This document shows positions 25,163 to 33,486 of a stretch of 64,000 bases of DNA, in pieces (the first letter of the stretch is position 1; each line of letters begins with the position of its first letter). The notes below the pieces were generated by a model. It had not been told where the DNA came from. It saw only the letters and a program-made list of their open reading frames with translations, and made no database searches. Source of the stretch: Cololabis saira (Eukaryota; Chordata; Actinopteri; Beloniformes; Belonidae); contig NC_084606.1 of NCBI RefSeq assembly GCF_033807715.1, positions 35,246,898 to 35,310,897 on the forward strand. The letters are read 5' to 3'. A program made the position numbers and the translations under genes.

Positions 25163-26023
25163 TTAAATTTCTGCCTTTTGTTTCATTCAGAAAAAAATCA
25201 GCTTCTTCATATTTTGTAGCGTAATAAGACACAATCAAACAATCCGCTGTTGTGACCTCATCTGTACCTTATCAGAGGCAGGATACAAATTCTGAAACTG
25301 AAGCTGCCAGAACCAATTTACAGCAGAGTATTAACGTTTTTTCTCACCAAGCAGTACAGTGTATGGTACCATATTGGTTTTAAGGGGTACAAAAACGTAC
25401 CCCTTAAAACCAATACGATACGGTATGACAAAAAAAGAAAGTGGTACAGTATAGTGGAGATGGAGCTAGATATATTGACTGGTCTATTAAGGATTAATTA
25501 TTGAACTAATGCCTTTTTTTGAAACCTTTACATATCAAAGATCAGCTTCTTCATGCCAAAAAGAAATCTCATCTCTTAAATAAACTGTGTTTTTCTGACT
25601 TCTGGGTTGAGTCTCATGGAGAACTAAAGATTTGCTGCAGTCCCTCAACTGGCCAGTAGAGTCTGGCTGCAAAAGCCAGATAATCTCCATTGACTCCCAT
25701 ATCAAAATGTCAGACTTTAGAGAATCATTGTACCACATCAGGAGAGTTTATATAAAGCAAAACATTTATTCCTAACATGACTGTCGGACTATCGTGGTTA
25801 GCGGAGCAATCAGCCTGACAGAGCTTCCTCTACATGACCACTAGTGTATGAAATAACAGTTTCAAAAACAGTCGTTACTTTCATTTAGAAAAGTGGTTGT
25901 AGCCCCTATAATGTCATCTTTTGGTTGTTTTGTTTTGAGCTAATGGAAAACCTGACAGCCCATGGCTACCGCACACCTTTTAATTTTTTTAGGAGTTTTG
26001 CTTTCATATTTCATATTTATTAT
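25163..26023. other. No gene recognised; one tight hairpin
   Basis: Unique-looking. At 25373-25414 an 18 bp perfect stem (ATTGGTTTTAAGGGGTAC) closes a 6 nt loop, probably a small MITE remnant. Otherwise nothing seen. Confidence 0.45.
25373..25414. repeat. Perfect 18 bp hairpin
   Basis: Stem ATTGGTTTTAAGGGGTAC with its exact complement and loop AAAAAC. Weaker pairing continues outward (GGTACC/GGTATG). There is no T-tract or other sign of a terminator function. Confidence 0.85.
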
Positions 26024-26177
26024 CAGTGTTGGGCAAGTTACATCCAAAATATAATACATTATATATTACTAGTTACTGTCATTTGAAAGTAATTAGTTAC
26101 ATTACAATATTACTATATCTGAATTGTAATGCGTTACACTACTTGTGTATTACTTTTGAGTTACTTTCAACAAAATA

Positions 26178-26657
26178 GCAAAAAAAGATAAATCTTGTCC
26201 CACTGGCAGATTTTTCTACTTATTTCAAGTGAAAATTTACTTGAAACAGGTGAAAATTGTCAAATAAGTTATTTTTCTGGTGATGACTCTAAATGTTGAA
26301 ATAGCAGTAAAACCACATTCATTGATGAAATGACATAAGGGATGGAAAGGAGGGATGGCAGTTTTACAAGGGGGATGATTTGGACCGTTTTTATTTCAGG
26401 GGGGATGATTTGGACCGTTTTTATTTCAGGGATGATTTGGACCGTTTTTATTTCAGGGGGGGATGATTTGGACGGTTTTTATTTTAGGGGGGATGATTTG
26501 GACTGTTTTTATTTCAGGGGGGATGATTTGGACTGTTTTTATTTCAGGGGGGATGATTTGAACCGTTTTTATTTCAGGGGGGGGGGGTGATTTGGACCGT
26601 TTTAATTTCAGGGGGGGTGCCATCACATCACCCCTCATCCCCCCTCAACTCGAATGC
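26178..26657. mobile_element. Partial inverted copy of the CAGTACTGGAG hAT family, with minisatellite
   Basis: Reverse-complement match to the left part of 2943-3230 (ACCTGTTTCAAGTAAATTTT, GATGGCAGTTTTAC, CCCCTCAACTCGAATGCTG). Within it, about 26365-26620 is an array of roughly eight 30 bp units, GGGGGGATGATTTGGACCGT plus TTTTATTTCA. The other copies have one to three units. The 82-codon open frame across it is a repeat artefact. Confidence 0.8.
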
Positions 26658-26827
26658 TGCTCACACGGAACTCAGAACTTCTTCATAAATAACTCCCAGA
26701 GAGAAAAAAAACACCAGCAAGCTAACAAACAAACCAATAAAGCTCTCAGAGTTAACAAAACGAACCAGCAATCAACAACTCGCAGCTGTTTTAACCTCTC
26801 CTCCTGATGGGCTGCAGGTGTGGTTTA

Positions 26828-26947
26828 AGGCTGATTTATGGTTCCGCGTCACACCAACGCAGGCCATACGCCGTGGGTTACGCGAACTACTGCGTACCCT
26901 ACGGCGAAAGCTCTGCGTCGATTTAACGCGGAACCATAAATCCGCTC
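26828..26947. mobile_element. Palindromic PIF/Harbinger-like MITE, copy 3
   Basis: Starts AGGCTGATTTATGG after TTA (26825-26827). It ends in a decayed CCATAAATCCGCTC followed by TCA. The core has GCGTCACACCAACGCAG and its partner CTCTGCGTCGATTTAACGC. Confidence 0.75.
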
Positions 26948-27823
26948 TCACAGCGCGACTGACTGTGAGCCCGGCTCGTAATCCTCAACGCGCGCAGCTC
27001 CTCGCCGACTCCGCGCTCATATATATTTAATAAATGTATAAAGCCCATATATTAATAAAGCCTCACTTGGCCGAGCCCTAACGCTGAGACCATGGTAGAT
27101 TTAAGTTACACGCGGACACGCCGCACTGTTGACTTTTCCCTGCCGGCTCTGCTCACTGAACAGTCCCCACACAAACAGTGTCCAGCGGCGCTACGTTCCG
27201 CCGCGCCGCGTTCCCAACGCTTTTTTCTGTTGTCTGGATGTCTCGCGGACGCGGTGTTGGTGAATTCTTTAAAAAACAACAGCTAAACGGGTTAAAATGC
27301 GTTGTAACGCGCGTTACTTAGATTGTAACGAGTAAAATATTACCGAAAATGTATTAGTAATGCGTTATATTACTGCGTTACAGCAAATAGTAATACATTA
27401 CTGTAATTGCGTTACTTTTGTAACGCGTTACCCCCAACACTGTTTATTATGTTAGGAAGTTTCAATGTTACTGGGAGGAATTTGTTTTTCACTGTCTAAA
27501 AAAGATTATGGGCCCGATTTACTAAAGGTTTGCGTGTGTAAAAACGTGTGCAAACTTGACATCACCCGCAAACCAAAGTGCCAGCTGATCTACTAACAGC
27601 GTGCAAAGAGGACTGCGCCTCTCAAATGAGCAAAATAGCACACGCAATCCATTTAGTACTTTTGCCCTGATGAATAATCAATATGGGGCGTACCCGCCAG
27701 AAATCGCTAAATACTGGGAGGGGAAGATGCAAATTGGTCCATTTACCACGCGCAATGAGATTTACCAAGCCTGAAAGTTTTTGCGTGGATTTTGATTGCG
27801 TCTGTATTTAATACGTTCGAAAG

Positions 27824-28624
27824 TGTTACGTGCCACAGAGGTAGGATTCTCTGTGGCTCTGCATTTCTCTTCCACCTTCTCCTCCCCTCCCTACCACTCA
27901 TTCTCTGCAGGTGAGGTCCATAACCAGCAGCCATTCACCACCCATCTCCCATTGGCCAGCCTCTGGTTCCTTGTCTCTGCCCTCCACCAATCATCTCCAC
28001 CTGTATCCTCCACCAATCATCTCCACCTGTGCCCTCCTCCAATCAACTCCACCTGTGCCCTATAAAAGGGCTGATTGCCAGTTCCTTCTGGCTCTCTCTG
28101 ACAGCAAGTTGATGGTTACTTGCTAGAGTCCAGAAGCACACCCTGCTGTTATTGTTCTGCTAAATAGTCTGGTGTATATGCCCTGCCTTGGGACAGGTAA
28201 GACGGGGGCCCCTATACACAGGCATCACGTAGTTAGAATCTATGTTTAGTCACATTAGGTAAGGGATGGTTGCCACTACTGTATTTTTGTCCCACTGGTT
28301 AGTGTAGTTAGGCAGACAGGCTTTTGGTTTCCTTATTAGACAGTTAGATAGAACTGTGTACTTCCTTAGCTGCTTAATTTGTTATTTTGGCAACATCCAC
28401 GTCCCCTGGCAGTGGCATACTTTAGTTTGGTTACTTTGTACATTTGTAAATATTGTAAATATCTTGCTGGAGTGTAAGTAAAATCAAGCACACCAGTTAA
28501 AAACCCTGTGTTGTCTCCGTTATTTGCACCTTTTAATGCTTGGGTTCCCTACTGGTTTAAATGTCATGCTATGTGACCCTTGGTCTCAACACCTGTACAT
28601 GGCCTGACCAGGGGTTTCGTAACA
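27824..28624 (+). repeat. 5' LTR of the Gmr1-like element
   Basis: 801 bp, TG...CA. Upstream of the TATA box are three tandem 26 bp units (27979-28056), each with CCAAT and a CTCCACCTGT end. The core promoter TATAAAAG is at 28061-28068. The U3/R/U5 limits cannot be fixed from sequence, and I see no canonical AATAAA. Confidence 0.93.
27979..28068 (+). promoter_or_regulatory. LTR promoter: triple CCAAT repeat and TATA box
   Basis: Three 26 bp units (27979-28004, 28005-28030, 28031-28056) each hold a CCAAT core and a CACCTGT E-box-like word. Four bases later comes TATAAAAG (28061-28068). The same module is in the 3' LTR, with TATA at 32068-32075. Function is inferred from the arrangement. Confidence 0.75.
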
Positions 28625-28630
28625 TGAAAG

Positions 28631-28647
28631 TGGGGGCTCGTCCGGGA
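28631..28647 (+). other. Primer binding site, tRNA-Pro type
   Basis: TGGGGGCTCGTCCGGGA begins six bases after the left LTR. It is complementary to the 3' end of tRNA-Pro and equals the primer binding site type known from murine gammaretroviruses. This fixes the element's orientation as plus. Confidence 0.85.
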
Positions 28648-28729
28648 AATTTCTGAGCATTTGGGGGTGCAAATACTTGGTTCTCTAGACTTGAGGTGAT
28701 AGTTGGTTTTTGTGCGTTTTGTTTGTACC

Positions 28730-29098
28730 ATGGCATCCGGTTTTGATTTAAACCAGTTCATTGCAAACCCTTCCCGTGAGTCATTTGAGAAGTGTCGCAA
28801 GGCTGACCTGATTTCGGTGGCCAAACATTATAGTATTGTGACTGACAGTGGAGCCCTTAAAAGGGGGTTAAAACCAGTGGTGCTGTAGGGGTTAGTGGAC
28901 AGGGGTGTTCTGGGTGGCCCTCTGGAGGCTGGGCTGGTTGGTGCAGCCTCCCCGGAAACAGTGGTGAGGGTAAGGTCGACGCCGACCTTGCCAAAGGGGG
29001 ACCCTAACGCTTACTCACCGTCTCCAGCGGGGTCCCTGGATGGCGCTAAGCTCAAGTTGCGTCTGGCTCGCCTCGACAGAGAGCGGGAGGAGAAATAG
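28730..29098 (+). pseudogene. 5' part of gag, broken by two in-frame stops
   Basis: The ATG at 28730 lies in a good initiation context (ACCATGG) 80 bases after the primer binding site and begins MASGFDLNQF. The frame is the same as the long polyprotein frame downstream but is interrupted by TAG at 28886-28888 and TAG at 29096-29098. After the second stop it continues as a charged, coiled-coil-like Glu/Arg/Leu segment into the long open frame. The N-terminal 40 residues are matrix-like. As it stands, translation from 28730 would give only a short peptide. The stops are probably point mutations in this copy. Confidence 0.8.
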
Positions 29099-29209
29099 GA
29101 ACTCCGAGAAGCTGCGGAAAGAGCTCAGAGAGCTGAACTTGACCAGCAGCTGGCCATCCGCAGGCTAGAGCTAGAATTCCAACTGGAGACAGCCATAAGG
29201 CTGCGTAAG

Positions 29210-31741
29210 TTGGAGCTGGAGTCCTCTCCCCAACCTGTGGCACCGTCCACCTTCTCCGCCTTCGTCTCTCCGTCCACTGTGGCGGCTCCTGCCTCTTCAA
29301 TTGGCACCCATGGTCCACTCGCCTCCACTGCCTCGCCAACACCACCTGGTAGATATGATTTATTTCGGCACATAGAACTTCCTCCCTTCCGAGAAACGGA
29401 AGTGGATTCTTTTTTTCATACTTTTGAACGCCTTGCGACTGTTCTTAATTGGCCAAAAGAGAACTGGTCCACTCTGCTGCAATGCAAGCTAACCGGTAAA
29501 GCACAACATATAGTAGCCTCATTGCCTCTTGCCGATAGTCTTGATTATGATGTGTGTAAGTCTGCCGTACTCAGAGCCTACGAGCTCGTACCCGAAGCCT
29601 ACAGGCAGCAATTTCGAAACTTCAAGAAAAGTCCCACTCAAACTTTTGTAGAGTTTGCTAGAGAGAAGGGCGAACGGTTTGATAAGTGGTGTGCTGCTAG
29701 CAAAGTCACTGATTTTGCTGGACTTCAAGAGCTAATACTCTTAGAGGAGTTTAAGAAGTGTGCTTCAGAGCGTTGTGTTGTTTATTTGAATGAGAAGAAG
29801 GTCTCTCAGCTTCATGAAGCCGCTATTTTTGCTGATGAATACATGTTGACCCATAAGGAGGTGTTTGGGGCGCCTCGAGGTAAGGGTTTTGGTGTGGCTA
29901 ACTTCGCCCCTCCTGCCGGTGCTAAGGAGGAGAGGGAATGCTATTATTGCCACACTAAGGGTCATGTCCAGAAGAATTGTTTTCAGTTGAAGAAAAAGAA
30001 TTCTGGTTCCTCTAAACCTGCTAATGCTAAACCGATGGGTTTTGTTAGGACAGTGTCTGAGCAGACTCCATACAGTGCGGTTCCTACATGCTGTGACGGC
30101 TTCAAGCCTTTAAAATTTGAGGGCATGGTGTCCTTGGTTGGTGACCCCGGTAGTAAGAAGCCGATTCGTATTTTGAGAGACACTGGGGCGGCTCAGTCCT
30201 TCCTGCTAAATGACGTGCTGCCTCTGTCGGATGCAACATTTTCTGGTGTACACAGCATTGCTCAAGGAATTGATATGAGTTTCATTAAAGTTCCACTACA
30301 CAATGTGTTTCTTGACACAAAACTGGTTTCTGGCTGCTTTAAGGTAGCTGTGTGCCCTGCTTTGCCTGTTCCTGGTATAGACCTCATTATGGGGAACGAC
30401 ATTGCAGGTGACAAGGTTTGCCCGGTGCTAGAGATTGTTGAACACCCCAATGCCATGGCTATGCCATGTGGCTCAGATGTCCACCCAGATATATTTCCAG
30501 CCTGTGGGCTTACACGAGCTCAGGCACGCAAGGAGAGTGGGGCGGTTAACTTGTCAGACTCCATTTTGGCCACTCCACTTGCTACTGACGTTTTTCCCCA
30601 GCATTCAACTGGCCAAGCGAAGGTAAAATCAAAGCCAGTCCATATGCCTTCCATTACACTTCCAGTTACTCGCAACGAGATAATTGCTGCCCAGAAAACT
30701 GACCCCTCTTTAGCTCATTGCTTTGCATTGGCTGTTTCCCCTGCGGCTGCAAGGGGCAAACCAATAGCCTATTTTGTGGAAAATGACTTGCTAATGAGGA
30801 AATGGTCGTTGCCTGCCGCAGCTGGCATGGACTGGGGTGTGATGACCCAGGTGGTTATGCCTACCCCCTTTCGCCACCAGGTTCTGCTGTTGGCTCACGA
30901 GACTCCTTGGTCTGGTCATTTGGGGATAACTAAAACTTACAACAGGGTACGGAAGCATTTCTTTTGGCCTAAGTTACGATCTTCTGTTGCGCAGTTCTGC
31001 AAAACCTGTCATCACTGTCAGATCACAGGAAAACCAAACCTGGCCAAATGTGAATTTGGAAAAGCAACAATTACTTATCTGGGCAAGGAGGTTGGCTTGG
31101 GAAAGGTACGGCCTGTGCATGCTAAGGTTATGGCTATTGTTGATTATCCAGCCCCAACGAACAAACGTGAGCTGCAACGTTTTATTGGGATGGCTGGCTA
31201 CTATCGCTCGTTCTGCCGTAACTTTTCCTCTGTCATAGCTCCTTTAACTAGTTTTCTCAGTGATGCTAAACAGTTTGCTTGGACTTCAGATTGTCAGCAG
31301 GCCTTTGAGAAGGCCAAGGCTTTGCTTTGCAGTGCCCCGGTGCTTGCTGCTCCAGACTTTACTCTGCCTTTCAAGTTAGAGGTAGACGCAAGTGCTTTGG
31401 GAGCTGGGGCTGTATTGCTTCAAGAGGATGCTGATGGAATTGATCACCCCGTCTGTTTCTTCTCTCGAAAGTTTACTAAGCCACAGCTTAATTATTCTAC
31501 CATTGAGAAGGAAGCACTGGCCTTGATGCTGGCTTTGCAACATTTTGAAGTTTATGTTGGCTCGAGCTCTGTACCTGTCGTCGTGTTCACGGATCATAAC
31601 CCACTAACATTCTTGTCCAGAATGTACAATCAGAACCAGCGCTTAATGCGATGGGCTCTCATCGTCCAGAACTACAACCTGGACATAAGACATAAGAAAG
31701 GTTTAGACAACGTGATGGCTGATGCGTTGTCCCGCGTCTAA
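29210..31741 (+). CDS. Gag-Pol polyprotein, Gmr1-like, with internal deletion (843 codons open)
   Basis: The first ATG of the open stretch is used here; the true gag start is probably 28730, in the same frame. Residues about 48-215 resemble the SCAN-type capsid C-terminal domain. C244-C247-H252-C257 forms a CCHC zinc knuckle. D324-T-G326, with IMGND near 393, is a retropepsin-like protease. H563, H570, C600 and C603 form the integrase HHCC zinc finger. At about residues 609-611 the sequence jumps to the RT C terminus (CEFGKATITYLG), thumb and connection, then RNase H with likely catalytic D726, E768, D795 and D838 (MADALSR). The integrase DDE core and the RT palm with its YxDD-type motif are gone, yet the frame is kept. 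Stops lie only upstream. By inference this copy could not reverse transcribe or integrate by itself. Confidence 0.93.
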   Translation: MELESSPQPVAPSTFSAFVSPSTVAAPASSIGTHGPLASTASPTPPGRYDLFRHIELPPFRETEVDSFFHTFERLATVLNWPKENWSTLLQCKLTGKAQHIVASLPLADSLDYDVCKSAVLRAYELVPEAYRQQFRNFKKSPTQTFVEFAREKGERFDKWCAASKVTDFAGLQELILLEEFKKCASERCVVYLNEKKVSQLHEAAIFADEYMLTHKEVFGAPRGKGFGVANFAPPAGAKEERECYYCHTKGHVQKNCFQLKKKNSGSSKPANAKPMGFVRTVSEQTPYSAVPTCCDGFKPLKFEGMVSLVGDPGSKKPIRILRDTGAAQSFLLNDVLPLSDATFSGVHSIAQGIDMSFIKVPLHNVFLDTKLVSGCFKVAVCPALPVPGIDLIMGNDIAGDKVCPVLEIVEHPNAMAMPCGSDVHPDIFPACGLTRAQARKESGAVNLSDSILATPLATDVFPQHSTGQAKVKSKPVHMPSITLPVTRNEIIAAQKTDPSLAHCFALAVSPAAARGKPIAYFVENDLLMRKWSLPAAAGMDWGVMTQVVMPTPFRHQVLLLAHETPWSGHLGITKTYNRVRKHFFWPKLRSSVAQFCKTCHHCQITGKPNLAKCEFGKATITYLGKEVGLGKVRPVHAKVMAIVDYPAPTNKRELQRFIGMAGYYRSFCRNFSSVIAPLTSFLSDAKQFAWTSDCQQAFEKAKALLCSAPVLAAPDFTLPFKLEVDASALGAGAVLLQEDADGIDHPVCFFSRKFTKPQLNYSTIEKEALALMLALQHFEVYVGSSSVPVVVFTDHNPLTFLSRMYNQNQRLMRWALIVQNYNLDIRHKKGLDNVMADALSRV

Positions 31742-31792
31742 GGGTCACCATAGTTTTTGTTTTGCTTGTGGTTAGGGCTACTGTATACGTGT

Positions 31793-31830
31793 GAACAAAC
31801 TTAGAGTAAGTTTGTTCTTGTGGGTGGGCG
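31793..31830 (+). other. 3' pre-LTR region: hairpin and weak polypurine tract
   Basis: An 11 bp perfect stem GAACAAACTTA with its complement (31793-31803 and 31807-31817) encloses GAG. The G-rich GTGGGTGGGCG then abuts the right LTR and is the only candidate polypurine tract. Its two T residues and one C make it weak. Confidence 0.5.
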
Positions 31831-32631
31831 TGTTACGTGCCACAGAGGTAGGATTCTCTGTGGCTCTGCATTTCTCTTCCACCTTCTCCTCCCCTCCCTA
31901 CCACTCATTCTCTGCAGGTGAGGTCCATAACCAGCAGCTATTCACCACCCATCTCCCATTGGCCAGCCTCTGGTTCCTTGTCTCTGCCCTCCACCAATCA
32001 TCTCCACCTGTATCCTCCACCAATCATCTCCACCTGTGCCCTCCTCCAATCAACTCCACCTGTGCCCTATAAAAGGGCTGATTGCCAGTTCCTTCTGGCT
32101 CTCTCTGACAGCAAGTTGATGGTTACTTGCTAGAGTCCAGAAGCACACCCTGCTGTTATTGTTCTGCCAAATAGTCTGGTGTATATGCCCTGCCTTGGGA
32201 CAGGTAAGACGGGGGCCCCTATACACAGGCATCACGTAGTTAGAATTTATGTTTAGTCACATTAGGTAAGGGATGGTTGCCACTACTGTATTTTTGTCCC
32301 ACTGGTTAGTGTAGTTAGGCAGACAGGCTTTTGGTTTCCTTATTAGACAGTTAGATAGAACTGTGTACTTCCTTAGCTGCTTAATTTGTTATTTTGGCAA
32401 CATCCACGTCCCCTGGCAGTGGCATACTTTAGTTTGGTTACTTTGTACATTTGTAAATATTGTAAATATCTTGCTGGAGTGTAAGTAAAATCAAGCACAC
32501 CAGTTAAAAACCCTGTGTTGTCTCCGTTATTTGCACCTTTTAATGCTTGGGTTCCCTACTGGTTTAAATGTCATACTATGTGACCCTTGGTCTCAACACC
32601 TGTACATGGCCTGACCAGGGGTTTCGTAACA
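31831..32631 (+). repeat. 3' LTR of the Gmr1-like element
   Basis: 801 bp, collinear with the 5' LTR without gaps. The four substitutions are all transitions. TATAAAAG is at 32068-32075. Confidence 0.93.
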
Positions 32632-32832
32632 TGAAAGGAAGGTGCTAATCTCCACATGCAAAAGGAGAAATATTTTATTTGAATGTTAAATCGAGTATTA
32701 TTCAGCAAAAGGTTGCCACAGGAGGCACATTCATTTTTTTATTTGTGATAATAAATAAATCACGTGTTTTCATGGAGAAAAAAGTGTTTCTTATTGTGCG
32801 CCTATACTTGTTCTGCAGTCTTCATACCCCGG

Positions 32833-33208
32833 TGTTGTGCAGTATTCAGCACCCCTGCCGTGAAAAGCACCCCCTCGTCTGACAAAAATGATATTCTCAT
32901 TCCGTGTCACGTTCTGTTTAGCGTCCAGTTTTGTGTTAATGATTCATGTTTAAATGCGCTCATGGATTCGGGTAAAAAAAAAAAAATCGGGTAAATGGTT
33001 ATTGATGTCATTAATTAATAGCCTGCTTACTGTGTTCCATAATATTTGTAAATATATATATAATATAAACTCCTAAGTATGTGTTTGTGTGAGTGGGTAT
33101 ATATAAATATATTGAAGTGTCAGTGTGTTGTTTTTTTTCTTGGTCTACTTATCATTGAATATACGAGGGGGTGCTTTTCACGGCAGGGGTGCTGAATACG
33201 GCACAACA
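32833..33208. mobile_element. Inverted-repeat unit inside the split TIR transposon
   Basis: Arms 32833-32878 and 33163-33208 are 46 bp inverted repeats with one mismatch near the outside (TGTTGTGC-GTATTCAGCACC). They enclose about 284 bp of AT-rich sequence. This may be a separate MITE with short or decayed target duplication, or an internal hairpin of the surrounding element. Confidence 0.65.
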
Positions 33209-33486
33209 ATTTGCCTCTTCCACTAATATCTCTATAACTCCAACTCGTCAAATTTAATTTTGCGCTTGCGACTATATCCTGCTTTCCATCCACTGTCCAT
33301 GGCGCAAAGTTTGCGCCGCAAACCGTAAGACACGCAACACCATTTAAATACTGAGATTTGCACCTGTTATCAATTGCGCACGCAATCTTAGTTGATCACC
33401 CGCAAAACACACAACAGCACGCGCAAACTTTTTCAGTGCACACGCAATTTAGTACTCTTTATTTAGGATCTTAGTAAATCGGGCCC

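Larger units (their letters stand above)
26024..27442. mobile_element. hAT-type element (CAGTGTTGGG family)
   Basis: Ends CAGTGTTGGG and CCCAACACTG, with a perfect 8 bp duplication TTTATTAT (26016-26023 and 27443-27450). Both ends have the GTTAC/GTAAC-rich subterminal repeats typical of this common fish repeat. It carries a rearranged piece of the CAGTACTGGAG family (about 26178-26657) and a Harbinger-like MITE (26828-26947). No transposase frame was found. Confidence 0.9.
27824..32632 (+). mobile_element. Gmr1-like Ty3/gypsy LTR retrotransposon, internally deleted
   Basis: Two 801 bp LTRs (27824-28624 and 31831-32631) share perfect ends TGTTACG and CGTAACA and differ at only four positions that I can see, all transitions. 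A primer binding site follows the left LTR. GAAAG occurs just outside both ends (27819-27823 and 32633-32637), with one extra T on the right. TGAAAG also separates the left LTR from the PBS, so the exact 3' border is ambiguous by a few bases. The coding region has capsid, zinc knuckle, protease, integrase zinc finger, RT thumb and RNase H in that order. Integrase before RT is the arrangement known from Gmr1-like elements, first described in cod. The integrase core and most of RT are missing. There is no env-like ORF. Confidence 0.93.
27510..33486. mobile_element. TIR transposon split by the Gmr1-like element
   Basis: Ends GGGCCCGATTTACTAAAG and CTTAGTAAATCGGGCCC, with TAT on both outer sides (27507-27509 and 33487-33489). 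Further subterminal similarity (GCGTGTG, GTGCAAACTT, CACCCGCAAA) occurs inside both ends. Without the LTR element the host is about 1.17 kb, including a second inverted repeat pair (32833-32878 and 33163-33208). A 3 bp duplication suggests PIF/Harbinger-like. A 2 bp AT duplication (ISL2EU-like) is the alternative. No transposase is recognisable. Confidence 0.75.

Noticed and set aside
26342..26638. Open frames with repeated DDLDGFYF or IKTVQIIPP units
   Set aside because: Both strands are open because a 30 bp minisatellite without stops is tandemly repeated.
28886..29098. The two in-frame TAG codons as programmed readthrough, as in gammaretroviral gag-pol
   Set aside because: They lie in the 5' part of gag, not between gag and pol, and there are two of them. 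Ordinary mutation is the simpler explanation.
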